Assembly (NCBI GenBank): GCA_964247055.1
Contig: OZ176060.1
Coordinates: 1,426,001-1,490,000, forward strand
Length of the DNA: 64,000 nt
Source of the DNA: Paragordius varius
Taxonomy: Eukaryota; Nematomorpha
Direction of reading: 5' to 3'
Shown here: piece after piece, positions 49,230-60,896 of the stretch
How positions within the stretch are numbered: position 1 is the first letter of the stretch
Layout: the number at the start of each line of letters is the position of its first letter
Made by a program: the position numbers and the translations under genes
Notes under the pieces: model-generated
Seen by the model: only the letters and a program-made list of their open reading frames with translations
Told to the model about the DNA's origin: nothing
Database searches by the model: none

Positions 49230-50090
49230 TTAGGAGATATTCATATCGTACTGTGCGATCAAAAAAACCAAATCGTTTCTGGCTTACAGTAAAAAATGGT
49301 TAAATTGTTTTCATTGTCCAGCCTTAGTTTTTTTTAATTTTTTGAAAAATTATAATAATTTTGAAGAGATTTTGTGTTTCTTTCATCGCACAAACTTTTG
49401 ATACTGCAATATTGTTCCCAAAATGTAGTGCATCTTTGTTTTTTTTAATAACAAAATTTAATTTGTGAAAAAAACATTCAATAGGATTTAGTTGGGGCGA
49501 ATAAGGTGGTAACTATATAAGTTTGTTCATTAAATACCCAAAATAGAACATTTATGTATGGGTGCGTTGTCGCAAATGACAAACGCATCTTGTGCTAACA
49601 TGGGTAAAGACTCCAAAAATGGCTTAAAAGTCTCCCCATTGAACTCTGTCTGTTTTATGCTATAATTAACGACACCCTGTATTCCAATCATACACAACAA
49701 AGAGACGTTTTTACCTATAATAAAATAAAGATATACCTTTATTAAAGCCCTTTACGATAGGTGCCTGTCCTGACGGTGCCCGACCGAATATATTTTTTGC
49801 TATCAAGGAAAACCCCGACTCATCTAAATAATAAATTTTGTCCAAGGGTATACCGTTCACAAGACAGGCATACTCAAATCGTTTTTGAATTACCAACGAG
49901 GAATTGCGCTGTTGAGGTTCCATACACCTTTTGCGCGTGTAGTTTAATATATATTTTATTTAAGGTGTTTTTGGATATTTTGCATTCTGTTGGTAATTTA
50001 TTTAAAATCTCGACAGTTGATATAAAATTATCAAAAATGTTTTTACTTTTTCTTCTACCGTTTAATGAATTTGTCATATTTTCCTCCCCG
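49230..50090 (-). mobile_element. IS630/mariner-type DDE transposase with a probable 22-nt intron
   Basis: Minus-strand reading from about 50077: a helix-turn-helix-like N-terminal part, EPQQRNSSLVIQKRFEYA, DKIYYLDESGFSLIAKNIFG with RAPSGQ (first catalytic D), then KGFNKG / KNVSLLCMIGIQGVVNYS, FVICDNAPIHK (second D) and LPPYSPQLNPIECFF (last catalytic region). The frame change between KGFNK and NVSLL is exactly explained by a phase-1 GT-AG intron at 49715-49736. A second change near 49909-49927 could be a 19-nt intron or an indel. One further break lies before LPPYSP, so the copy is probably inactive, but the domain order and length (about 290 residues) are nearly complete. Terminal repeats not identified. 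Confidence 0.78.
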
Positions 50091-50526
50091 TTAATTTCAT
50101 TAATATCTAAAGTTTAAATGAAAAAAACCATCGTTGCCAGGGACAATACAATTTTGCGTGTGTCTTATATCTTCGTCAACATTTTAACATTATAGAAATA
50201 AATACCCGCAATACCAGGGTTACATCCTAACAATATCGGATCCGAATAATTATTTAATCTAGCATTAATTGTGAATATCCTTTTCCATAGCAAAACAACA
50301 AATTTATAATTAAGATAAAAATTACGATTTTATTTTTTTTCAATTCAATTCCCAACCCTTTTGTACAATAATCAATGAAGGGTTAGTTGTTAGCGGATTT
50401 TCATTATACTTAAACACATTTTTACCATATAAGATTTTCGATGCCCTTCCCCCACACTTCTTTTTTTTGATGAATATGATATTGTTAATACCATGGTTTC
50501 TTTAACAAATAAAAATATCCAATTAA

Positions 50527-51660
50527 CACTTCGATTTAAATTAGTGTACTCAGACAATATTAAATGATATTTTTAAAAAAAACTACTGAAAGAAACGGTT
50601 CCAATTTAAATCTATGCTTCTATCCTAATAAAAATTGTATGAATATGCCAAAATATCTAAATTAAATTTAGTTTTGGAAAAAAAGTCCCGTATTATTGGA
50701 CGCCAATTTTAATTTACGACATTTTTGCATTATATGTCTTTATTTGATTCTAAGCCTAAAATTAAGTTTACTTTTTTATTAACACTTGGACAACAAACTC
50801 ATTTTAGTCCTTCGATTCAAATTGGGGTAGTTGTATACCCCAGGCCTGTTTATAATCAAATACTTAAAGAAGTATGGAAGGAATCAAAACCATGACAAAA
50901 TTTTGCACTTATATAACATTAATAAACCGAATTATATAAAAAATTTAATTCTTTATATTACTTTTTTTAAGCTAAAACCGAAAGGTAAAAATTTCGTCAA
51001 CTTGACATGTGTCAAATTGTAAAATTAAAAAATAATACAAAATAAACCGCTTTTTCTATTTCTATCAATGTTAAATGTAATTTATAAAAAAATTAGTTTT
51101 AGTTTTACCCTTAAAATTAAATGAAGACGATATTTTGTAAAAATTTTGTAAAATAAAAATGGCGTCCAAGTAGTTTGAGATGGAACTTTTTTTTCAAAAC
51201 AAAATTTTATCAAGCTATTTTGGCATATTTATATAGTTTTTATTAGGATAGAAGCATAAATTTAAATTAAGACCGTTTTCTTCAATACCTTTTCAAAAAT
51301 ATTAATTTAAATTTAGTCTGGGGTATTTAGATACCCCAATTTGAATCGAAGTGTTAAAATCACATTTAACATTTATACAGAAAAAGTGGTATATTTTGCA
51401 TTATTTTTGTATTTTGCTTATGCATACATGTCTTGGATTAATTTTTACCTCTCGGTTTTATTCCTGTATAAATAATATCAAGTATTTCTGAATGATTTTT
51501 TTATTATATTTCGGTTAATTAATGTTATATAAATGCAATTTGCCATGGTTTAAATTAATTCCATATTATTTGAAATATTTATATTTACAAGCCTGGAGCA
51601 TCTAACTTCTCCGATTTGAATCGAAAGACTGAAATGAATGTGTTGTATACAAGTGTTAAC
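50527..51660. mobile_element. GGGGTA-hairpin elements, two or more nested copies
   Basis: Termini at 50527 (TTAACACTTCGATTTAAATT) and 51359 (AATTTGAATCGAAGTGTTAA) form one inverted pair; 50782 (TAACACTTGGACAACAAACT) and 51659 (TGTTGTATACAAGTGTTA) form another, with TA at both outer borders. Inner hairpins GGGGTAGTTGTATACCCC and GGGGTATTTAGATACCCC are visible. No coding sequence. Confidence 0.65.
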
Positions 51661-51929
51661 AAAAAAAATTTTTGTTAAAAAAAATATTAATGACAACTTT
51701 AATATATTTAAAATAAATCGCATATAGGGACAAAAAGAATTTTGTGAAAAAAAATATTATACAATAAATATTGTTGTAATGTTGACTTTTTTATAAAAAC
51801 ATTATATTTCATTTAAAATTAGTTAAATTGAGAATCATTATAAAAAATGGTAATCTAATATCATTTATTAATTTATAATTATGTTAAAATTCCAATGGAA
51901 GTTTTGCTAAACATATATACAATTTTTTG

Positions 51930-52110
51930 ATGCGCTCACATTTAAAAAGATGAATGTGCTGAATATTTTCAAGAATGTCTATTAGTTTTCAACAATTTTT
52001 TCACATTTAAAATGGCATCTTTTCTGTTTATTAATGTTGGCAAAGATTCAATTGGTTTTAATTGGGGACTATAAGGAGGCATAAATAATAAATTTGTTTT
52101 GAATTCGCAT
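51930..52110 (-). mobile_element. DDE transposase C-terminal fragment
   Basis: Minus-strand reading FMPPYSPQLKPIESLPTLIN followed by KKLLKTNRHS. PPYSPxLxPIE is the last catalytic segment of IS630/mariner transposases. Related to, but not a direct copy of, the 49.2-50.1 kb element. About 180 nt remain. Confidence 0.65.
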
Positions 52111-53399
52111 ATAATTTAATTTTTTAAAATAGCTATACATAAATAAAATTGTAAATTCTCTTTTTTAAATAGATGGCCACACATTGATTAAATCCTAACT
52201 ATTTCACATTTAGGTGATTTCGAAAATAAAAAACTATATATTAAGCTTAGATAATTATCGAAATATGCACATATGTGTACCGAAAAGGGACATATAGATG
52301 TACATGTAATTATTGTCGAGGCAACTTTCAAATAATAAAACATGTCATCTAGAAAAATATAAAATAATGAGTATTTAATTCTATAAATTACTGTAAAACG
52401 CATTGTGCCTAAGAAGCACTAAAGTAGGATTATAACGATGAATAAATAATTAAAATATCGACACATCGTATTAAAAAATAAAAATATTTAATTGGTTACT
52501 ATGTATACCGTGCCAGGGCCACATGCGCCCATAAAAGGCTTTTTTATAACCCTAAATTATATATCAATTTTTTCATGTGATAGTATATATATCTACAAAT
52601 ATCTACGACAGCTAAGTTTATAAAGTATTATGGCCGACTAGACAAGAAAAATATTTTTTCGGTCTTTTAAAATTTTTGGTGAGTAGTACCGCTATCCATA
52701 AAAAGAAGAATATCATAACAACATAATGAGAACCAAATGAATGGAAATTGAATCAATATATGACAATCATCGTATATTATCTCCAATAAAAGAAACTACA
52801 ATAAAACGCGTGAACTAAATTTTGGTAATATGGTCATCGTATATATATATGAGATTTTACAATTTTCAGAAAGTTTTTCAATTTTTTTCATAAATAAATC
52901 CATAATCGCACTTTGTCATCGAATTCAAAAAAAAACTTGCGTTTATGTGATAAATCATTTAAATTTTTTTAACTATTCACGCAAGAATCTTAATTAAAAC
53001 TAAGAGAAACGTAGACGAAAGGTACGCAGACGAGATAACCCTATTTTGTTCATATATTAGAATTAGACTGCTTTAAGAAAAACTAGTGCATCATACAATT
53101 TTATATAGAATTTTGTGCCTGAAGAACATATGCCTCACGTAACCAGCAAAAGTAAAAGGATGTTGAAAGTTATCGTTTATTGGCATAATCACATGGGGAA
53201 TCGGCTCCATCCATTAATACATGTAAAACATGGTTTTGAAATATTAAAAATATTATAATGGAAACCGCACAACTGCAAAGACATCAAGTGCAAGAGTTAT
53301 TAGATAAAGACCTAACTCATACGACAAAACATTCAATAGATGTCTAAGAGTAATGATGGTGACAAATCTACTCTGGATTCTACACTGTTTGAATGAACG

Positions 53400-53830
53400 T
53401 ACGTTAAATCAAAAATTGGAATGCAACTTGTAAAATCGTCATGAAAGGACATTTCATTAGCAAGATGGACAAGTAATGATAAGCAACTTTTGCTTAAGTC
53501 CTAGCGAGAACGTAGTTACCTTGCGGTCCATCAAGAGCATGGCCAAATTCTTTGGCGAAAAAAATATGCTCTGTGTCTGGCGGGACCAGATCATTGTATA
53601 TATTTTTTAGTTAAACTTTTATTCACATCAACAAATGAATACTTTAAACGAGCCTTATTGGAAAAACGACCAGAATTGGCCAGAAAACATGGCAAAATGC
53701 CCCACACTAAAACAAAGACCACGCTAAACTTCTGTGACCTTTGAATCAAAAGGGCACACCCAGAGCAGCAATAATTCCGACGTTGGTAATAGCTAATGCT
53801 CTTTCGCAAAAGACCAACAATTTTCTGGCA
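53400..53830 (+). mobile_element. Mariner transposase fragment
   Basis: Plus-strand pieces in more than one frame: KSMAKFFGEKNMLCVWRDQI (family KKVMLCVWWDQxGVVYYEL), then LLEKRPELARKHGKMPHTKT (family LKEKRPELANRKGVxFHxDNARPHT). The central catalytic aspartates are no longer readable. Sequence 52980-53400 upstream may belong to it but has no clear motif. Confidence 0.65.
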
Positions 53831-53882
53831 TTGATTCATAACTAAGTGCGCTAAATACTTAGAGGGCGATATACAATAATAA

Positions 53883-54900
53883 CACTAGACAAAATTTTTT
53901 TACTTTTTTAATAGCCATTCTTGTTTATCAATTTATTTCACTAAAGTAACTAAATAGTATATCTGAAAAAAATTGGTCTAACACCAAAAAATTATTAGGG
54001 TTTATCGATAATTTTTGGCCCGGAATTAACATTAAACACGGAAGTTTCAAGATTAAAAGTTTTAGTAGAGCCATGTATTTTTTATCATACGAAAGAGCGC
54101 GAAAAACTGTAACCTTCGAATGGTAGTATTGGTCATTCAAATCAATCTGATGTAAAGATATTTGGGTTATAATAAAATTTTCAACCCTTAAATAAGTTAA
54201 AAATTTTCACAGACAAATTAATTTTAAAATCATATAAATTATTTTAATATAAATAGGGTTAGATTAGTAAATTAAAATCTTTGAAAATTTGGTTTGCTTT
54301 TTCAATAAAAATTATTTATCAAAATTATTTTGGGTAATGGATATATAGTTATAATCGTAAACTTATTACTTAACCTTAAAAAAGTTAAAAATACCTTAAA
54401 CATTTTTAATTTGTGAAATTTGGAAGTTATAAGCCTTTTTAAAAAACATTACATATTGATAAAATGGTAATTTTGTAAAAACAAATAATTTAAAAATAGT
54501 TTTAAATGACATAGAAGCAATAAAGTGTATTAATCAAAAAATCTTGTGTTATCTTTTTTGGACATTCATTGCCATCTAGACAAAGTTTCATCCATTAGTT
54601 TTAAAAATATATTAATCTCTTGCTTCGCGCGTTTGTCTTCCTATGTCCATTATTAACTGTCGATGTAAAACACATTAGTATGCATTTTATAGAGTTTTCA
54701 CTATGTTAAATAATATATTATAAATGGGCATTTGTTGTATATTTTAAAAGAAAAACATTTTTCAGTAAAATTTTGATAAAGAGGGCGCATAATCATAAAA
54801 AATCAAATTAAATTCTTAAGTGGAATTATAATTTAGGTTTAATAAAAAAATGAGAGTAAATATCAAAATGGCAAAAAACTCGGGTGGCATAAAAGATGTG
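53883..54900. mobile_element. CACTA-like non-autonomous element, copy D (most diverged)
   Basis: Begins CACTAGACAAAATTTTTTTA; interior follows copies A-C with many small deletions (TTTTGATAAAGAGGGCGCAT at 54770 is intact). The right terminus is lost beyond AACTCGGGTGGCATAAAAG. The small ORF seen in the other copies is disrupted here. Confidence 0.75.
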
Positions 54901-55486
54901 ATTACATATATTTGACGCCATTTTGTTGATACCGGCTTTCGGTAAACTGAGTAAAAAACTTTTATTGAATTGTATAGAAAAAGTATTTAAAAAAAATATA
55001 TATATATATATATAATTAATATATAGGTTTGGATATTTGGCAATATTATACACCACTTCCACTTTTGTGCAAATTATCTAATTTTATATTAGGCTTAAAT
55101 ATTTTTTTTCGCGACATATGGGTAAATGTTATATATATAATAATTATATGGTTATATAGTTTCAGCATGATTGGAAGTGTTTTTCGTGACGCCAAAGTGC
55201 GATTTTGCTTATATATGTATTTCCAAATCAATCCTAATAATTAAAATTTTGGGTTTAGGATTATGTTTGTCCATATATACATACAATATTTAAATGAACA
55301 GTTTTATTGTGTAAATGGTAATAACAACGGTGTCATTTTGAATCTTGCTTAATGCTAAAATTCATACTTTTTCAAATTATTAATCAGATCATGCTTTTTA
55401 ACATTTAACTTTTGCCCATCTTTGCCGCACATTTCATAATAATATAATTTATTATGAAAATTACTTTCCTACACATATTTACAGTA

Positions 55487-57374
55487 TGCATTTTATTGTA
55501 TGTTAAATAATTTTATTGCCAGTTAAATAAAAGAAAACGTTTATCAAATACGTAAAATACTGCTCCACAAAATTATTTAGTACTGCACATATGAAATAGG
55601 ATCGTTAGAATTTACATAGGCTTAATTTGATGGATATTTTGGTATGTTAAATTTTGATGAGAATATTACAGCAATTTAGGTTAACATTTGAATTTATTAT
55701 TGATACGTATTTAGCGGAATTTTGTGGGTTATTATCTTTAATAAATTAATAATTAGTAAAATAGGTATTTAAAGATTGTTCATGTTAATTGTTCCCAACC
55801 AAATTCAATAATTATATTTTTTAACATGATAAATACCTGTATTTATCAAAATAGGTATTTTTATTATTTTATATAGTTATTACTAATTAAAAACACAGGT
55901 ATATATATATAGGTTTGTGAAATTTTATGTAGATTTTACATAATTTTTGCTTTTAGGTTTTGCTGGTTAATTAATTATAATTTTCAAATATTGACATATT
56001 AATAAATACATAAAAATATTTGGATTTAAGTAAATTCATGTAGATTTTATTTTGTTTTTTATGTTTTGCATTGTTAATTATATATAATTTTTAAGTATTT
56101 CGGACATTATAATAAATACAGGTAAAAATTGCAGTTTTTTATAAATTTAGTCGAATTTTAATTTTTTTTGTTTTTTTATTTAACATTGTTAATTGTATTT
56201 AATTACTACATATTTTGGACATTTAAATAAATACAGTTAAAAATTCCGGTTTTTAATAAATTTAGTATATTTTTAATCTTTGTTCTTGCTAATTGTTATT
56301 ACTATATATTGTTGATACATTAATATATACAGGTAAATTACTATGGTTTGCGGTTTTTATTTTTACCTGTATGCTTAGATGTTAATTATATCTAAAATAT
56401 TAGTTTTCAATGTAACAAAAAAAATAATTTATTTAAAAATTTAAAAAACCGCAAATCCCAGTAATTTTTACCTGATATATCAACAAAATATATAGTAAAT
56501 GATAAATTAGCAAGGTTGAGAAATGAATTAAAAAATTTTACTAATTTATTAAAAACCGCAACTGTATTTATAGGTCCAAAATATGTAGTTAATTTAAGTT
56601 AACAATGTTAAAAAAACCAAAAAATTAAAATTTTACTAAAATTATTAAAAACCGCAATTATCTTATTTATTAAAATGTCCAAAATATGCAGTAATTAATA
56701 TTTACGATGTTAAATAAAAAAACAAAAAAAACCAAGTTAATTTATTAAAACTCCAATTTTTACCTGTTTTTATTAAAATGTCCAAATATTTAATAATTAA
56801 TTACAATTAACAACGTTAAATAAAACAAAAAATTTAAAATTTGACTAAATTTATTAAACACCACAATATTTTATTTATTAAAATGTCCAAAATACTCAAA
56901 AATTTTATATAATTAACAATGCAAAACATAAAAAACTAAATAAAATCTACATAAATTTTCTTAAACCTATATAATTTTACCTGTGTTTTAAATTAATAAT
57001 CAAACTATATAAAATAATATAAATAACAATTTTGCATAATACAGGTATTTATCAATAAAAAATATTTATGATTAAATTTAATTAAGAATAATTAACACAA
57101 ATAATCTTAAAATACCTATTTGACTATTTATTAATTAATAAAGAAAACCCACTTCCGCATCTAAATACCTAACATATTTAATTGTTAACATAATTTGCTA
57201 TAATATGCAAAATTTAACATTACAAAATATCCATTAAATTAAGCCTGTTAATTCTCACGTTAATCCTATTTCATATGTGCAGTACTAAATAATTTTGTGG
57301 AGCAGTATTTTACGCATTTAAACCATTTTTTTATTTAATTGGCAATAAAATTATTTAACATACAATAAAATGCA
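55487..57374. repeat. Large palindrome built of roughly 110-nt units
   Basis: Arm 55487 to about 56370 and arm about 56438 to 57374 are reverse complements with small differences; outer ends TGCATTTTATTGTATGTTAA and TTAACATACAATAAAATGCA. Inside, a unit of about 110 nt (AAATACAGGTAAAAATTGC, TTAACATTGTTAATTG, ATATTTTGGACATTTAAATA) repeats four or five times per arm. No ORF. A similar unit occurs at 62930-63580. Confidence 0.85.
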
Positions 57375-57461
57375 TAGATGCCATTAATCAGTTGGATAAA
57401 AATTGAATCTTTTATTTTATTCATATTTGCACAATTGATGTTAAATTATATTTTCACATAG

Positions 57462-57749
57462 ATTTGCTCGCAAATGTGTTTACCAAATTTTGAAACGTGG
57501 AGTTGTGCTTGTTTCCCCGGTTTTTTTTTATCTGATGATAATACCACATGTTGTAGTTTGGAAACCGGTATTTGTGTTTGTAACGACTTAACAATCAAAT
57601 CATCAGATAAAAAAAATTGTTTTCCTGACGAATGTCAAAAGCATAATTGTTCTTATTCTTGTACCACTAGTATAATTGATGGGACCGCCTCCTGCTCATG
57701 TCCCGATCTCTTTAGATTAGATGTTGCAGATAATAAAACTTGTTTTGAG
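57462..57749 (+). CDS. Exon 28: EGF and half-EGF modules
   Basis: ICSQMCLPNFETWSCACFPG with FFLSDDNTTCC, SLETGICVCNDLTIKSSDKK, FPDECQKHNCSYSCTTS with ASCSCPDLFRLDVADNKTC. Starts and ends in phase 0. Its last codon GAG joins GAT after a 23-nt intron to read CFEDPCLLRNGGC. Confidence 0.9.
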
Positions 57750-57772
57750 GTTGGTATTTTATAAATATTTAG

Positions 57773-57821
57773 GATCCGTGCTTATTGCGGAATGGAGGAT
57801 GTCAACAAATATGTTCTGTAG
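57773..57821 (+). CDS. Exon 29: 49-nt microexon
   Basis: Encodes DPCLLRNGGCQQICSV plus one base. It is bounded by introns of 23 and 22 nt. NGGCQQIC is the classical first half of an LDL-receptor EGF, and the second half is exactly the next exon, so both borders are well supported. Confidence 0.88.
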
Positions 57822-57843
57822 GTATTAAACATCTAATATTTAG

Positions 57844-57901
57844 ACATGTTTCGGAACATTATATGCACCTGTTTTTCAGGCTTTCTTCTCAACACTGATA
57901 G
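57844..57901 (+). CDS. Exon 30: 58-nt microexon
   Basis: Encodes DMFRNIICTCFSGFLLNTDR together with its split codons; CTCFSGFLLNTD is the EGF C-terminal loop. Ends AG (phase 2) and takes G from 60897 to form arginine, then KSCYIDHC. Confidence 0.88.
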
Positions 57902-58494
57902 GTAAATTCTAATTATGAATATCGCTTTTTATTTATTCACATAAATATTTTTATACACAAATATAAACTATTTTTATAACACTTCGATTCAAATTCCCAA
58001 CTGGCTAGCTCAGGCAAGCAAGCGACCCCAATATAAATTTGCTAAAATAAATATTGAACCACGCTAAAATGAGATAAATTTTTGTTTTAAAAGGTTTCAT
58101 ACCCTATCTTGTTGCATTTTTAATTAAATCTTTTCAAAAATGAACGACTAATATTTAAATTTTTCTTTTAGTTGAGCATGATTAAATATAAGGAAGTGGT
58201 AGCAATATTTTTTATATAAGCTCATTCATTCATTTTTCAATTTTGTCAGTTTAAAAAATTCATAACATAATTAATTAATTCTGAAAGCTTTAATTTATTA
58301 AATTTCATAAAATATTTGATTATTCATGCCACTGGTCCACCCCTATTTGGATTGAATGAGATAACATGACTTGTTTTCAAGTGTCAAATCACTATTAAAT
58401 AATAAACGTTTCTTTACCATTCAGTTGGTAAATCGCGAAATACGTGTGAACTCACAGAATGACAATTTAGATTATATGTAAAAATTGGTTTAGC

Positions 58495-59370
58495 TTTGTA
58501 ATGCACACAAGGGGCCCGCAACATTTTGGCCCATATCGAAATAGCGTGCCTTTGGGGCTAAATTTCAGAAAACCCATCAGGCCATATGAGTTTAATAGCT
58601 GCTTAAAGTATTACCCGTAACAAGGCAAAAATTTAAGTCGTGTGGTTTTTTTTAAATTAGCCGTTTATTAGGCCCTTCACGACCTGAAAAACGCGCCACC
58701 ATAGAATTTTTTAATTTTAAGGCAATTTTTCCAAAAACTATTGAGAGCATATAGAATCAATCATGATTCCAGGTAATAACTGTAAAATGGCAAATTTTTT
58801 TATCAGGCGCTTTTTTTGTATCAGCTTCTGGGTAGGGAGCTACCCGCCAAAAACTGCGCCACTATATAGAAATTACGTTGTTTTGGAACTAATTTAAAGA
58901 AAACCTATCAGGCGAGTTCAATAGGGGCTTAAAATATTACCCGTAACAAGGCAAAAATTTAGGCTGTGCGGTTTTTTAAAATTGCTATTATGTATGCTAT
59001 TTGGAAATAATGACTTTCTAGCAATGTATACTTATTCATACTGTGCTATCTAATATTTATAAAAATGGAAAGTGGTGGCTTTGTGATCTGTTTCCGGAAA
59101 ACCGGTAGACCCATTCTAATCCAAATGTCGAAAAAATATAATCATAAATGAATGCATACGAGTTCAATAAAGGCACCCATAAAAAGAAGTTATAGTATAG
59201 CAGTTTTATCCGTTAGCCATCGATTTGGGGCTTTACACCAATAACAATTTAGTATGAATGCACCGTTTAGATAATCCTAGGGGATCGTAGCTATTAAATA
59301 ATGTTTCAAAATAATTCACATATATGGATCATTTTAATCCCTTTTTTCGACAAGCCCCCCGAGATTTACG
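58495..59370. repeat. Dispersed repeat family 5, copy 3
   Basis: Shares ATCGAAATAGCGTGCCTTTG, GCTTAAAGTATTACCCGTAA and AAACCGGTAGACCCATT with the other copies and ends GAGATTTACGCTAGTAAC, the complement of the 46485 terminus. Parts are duplicated (the TTACCCGTAACAAGGCAAAA block occurs twice). Confidence 0.6.
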
Positions 59371-59699
59371 CTAGTAACGTATAAAAATGCATGTGAAATT
59401 GCAATCATTAAATTCAAAAATTTATGTTAAAATGCCTTCTATTTTATATTAACAGAATTGATATAAAGTGAATATCTGGTTTTAAATAAATTTAAATTTA
59501 CAGTTGGCATTTATGTGGGCCAATTCACATTGCCCAATTTTCAACACAGTAGCATATGGATAAAAAACAACAAATAATTAAAATTAGGGTTTGGACACAA
59601 CACATTTATTCAGTCCTTTTATTCGAATTGGGGTAATAAGTGATCCACCTGTTAAAAATTATTTTTTTAAAAAATGGGTTATTAAAAACATTGCAAAAG

Positions 59700-60105
59700 T
59701 TTGCACTATTAAATTGATGAACCAAAATTATAAGCAGAAAATACGTGGCTTTTACCTTGCCCAACAGATCCATCACCACCAAAAACAAATTGCTTCAGCC
59801 AGAGGACCATGCACTATTTCTGCGGGATCATAGTGGCATTGTGCATTATAAACTTTTGGGTTAAATTGTTATTACACAATTCACTGACATAAAAATTATT
59901 GCAGATCATACTTTAATCGAAAAACAACTAAAATCGTCTAAAAAGGATGGCAGTGATTTTGCTGCATGACAATGCTCGTTTCACACAGAAAAACTAGCGA
60001 AGGTTTAACTGCTCTATGGGTAATTCTCTCGCACTCGCTGAATTTCCCTGACCTAGCGACCCCCTTCTTATTGAACTTCTTATCAATGGGACCAAAAAAT
60101 ATATC
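59700..60105 (+). mobile_element. Mariner transposase fragment
   Basis: Plus-strand remains: DHSGIVHYKLLG (family GVVYYELL), a stretch with QCSFHTEKLAKV (family DNARPHTAKxV) and FPDLATPFLLNFLSMG (family SPDLAPSDYHLFxSM). Several stops and frame changes; the N-terminal half is unreadable. Confidence 0.7.
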
Positions 60106-60896
60106 GACTTAATTTAAACCGCAAAACTATATCCATATTAATTCTAGATGTTAGGCTTAAAAATCGAACATTCACTATAAAATATGCTAGTATACTTCAT
60201 TAACGCATAAACGAGATAATAAGAATTTTTCGGACATTGAAAAATAATCATTTAAAAACATATAATATTCTTTATAACTTAAATTTTGAAAAAAACTAAA
60301 GTTATTTATAATATTTTAAAGTAAAAGTATTGTTGGAGTATTATTAGAAGAACACTATAAATCAATCAAAAATTACGTGACCAACGCAAATGTAGTTACT
60401 CCATACCGACCCCGGTAATTACTTATTTTAGAGCAAAACTTTTTGAATAGGAAAATAGCTGTTGCCACAAACGGATAATCATTTTAACTGGTTGTTACAT
60501 TGTGTATTTCATCGAAAAGATTTTTCAAATAACCATTGAGTTTGAATGCGAGTGTTGGGATTTCATGGTTAAATAAGATTGGATCACATATATTGTAAGG
60601 TCGTTTGGTTAATGGTGGTTAATGATCGCAGTTGTGTTCAAATAAAGATTATATGGGGTCAAAAGGTATAGTTAAATTGATCATTAGATAGGTCACCAAC
60701 GTTTCAAGAAAATATACAACCGTGGTTTCATTCTAAAAACCACCTATTCCTAATTTTAAAATAAAATCACTCTGCTTCTATTTTTTAAATTTCAATTACT
60801 ACGGCCCTCGCCCAACTGTTGGAAATTATCCTGGTTCCGATTTATTTGTGACTGATTTAAAAAAGGCGATGCTTAAACTAAATTTTTTAATTTTAG

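Larger units (their letters stand above)
44238..57461 (+). other. Very long intron (13.2 kb) dense in mobile DNA
   Basis: Splits DPCFREDETK from ICSQMCLP, i.e. inside one EGF module, phase 0. In order it holds: family 6 sequence (44575-44990), CACTA-like copy C, family 5 repeat, a family 6 inverted repeat, family 8 sequence, an IS630/mariner transposase (minus), GGGGTA-hairpin elements, a second transposase fragment, a mariner fragment, CACTA-like copy D and a 1.9-kb palindrome ending 87 nt before the acceptor ACATAG. I see no host gene inside it. Confidence 0.8.
57902..60896 (+). other. Long intron (3.0 kb)
   Basis: Contains family 5 repeat sequence (58495-59370), a short GGGGTA-hairpin-like end at about 59612-59640 and a mariner fragment (59700-60105). 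57910-58490 and 60110-60880 are A+T-rich and otherwise empty. Acceptor TTTTAG. Confidence 0.75.

Noticed and set aside
53140-53340. Mariner N-terminal half upstream of the 53.4-kb fragment
   Set aside because: No helix-turn-helix or WVPH-type motif could be read in any frame.
55880-56950. CRISPR-like array because of regularly spaced repeats
   Set aside because: Units of about 110 nt are contiguous and occur in mirror-image arms; there are no unique spacers of constant size.
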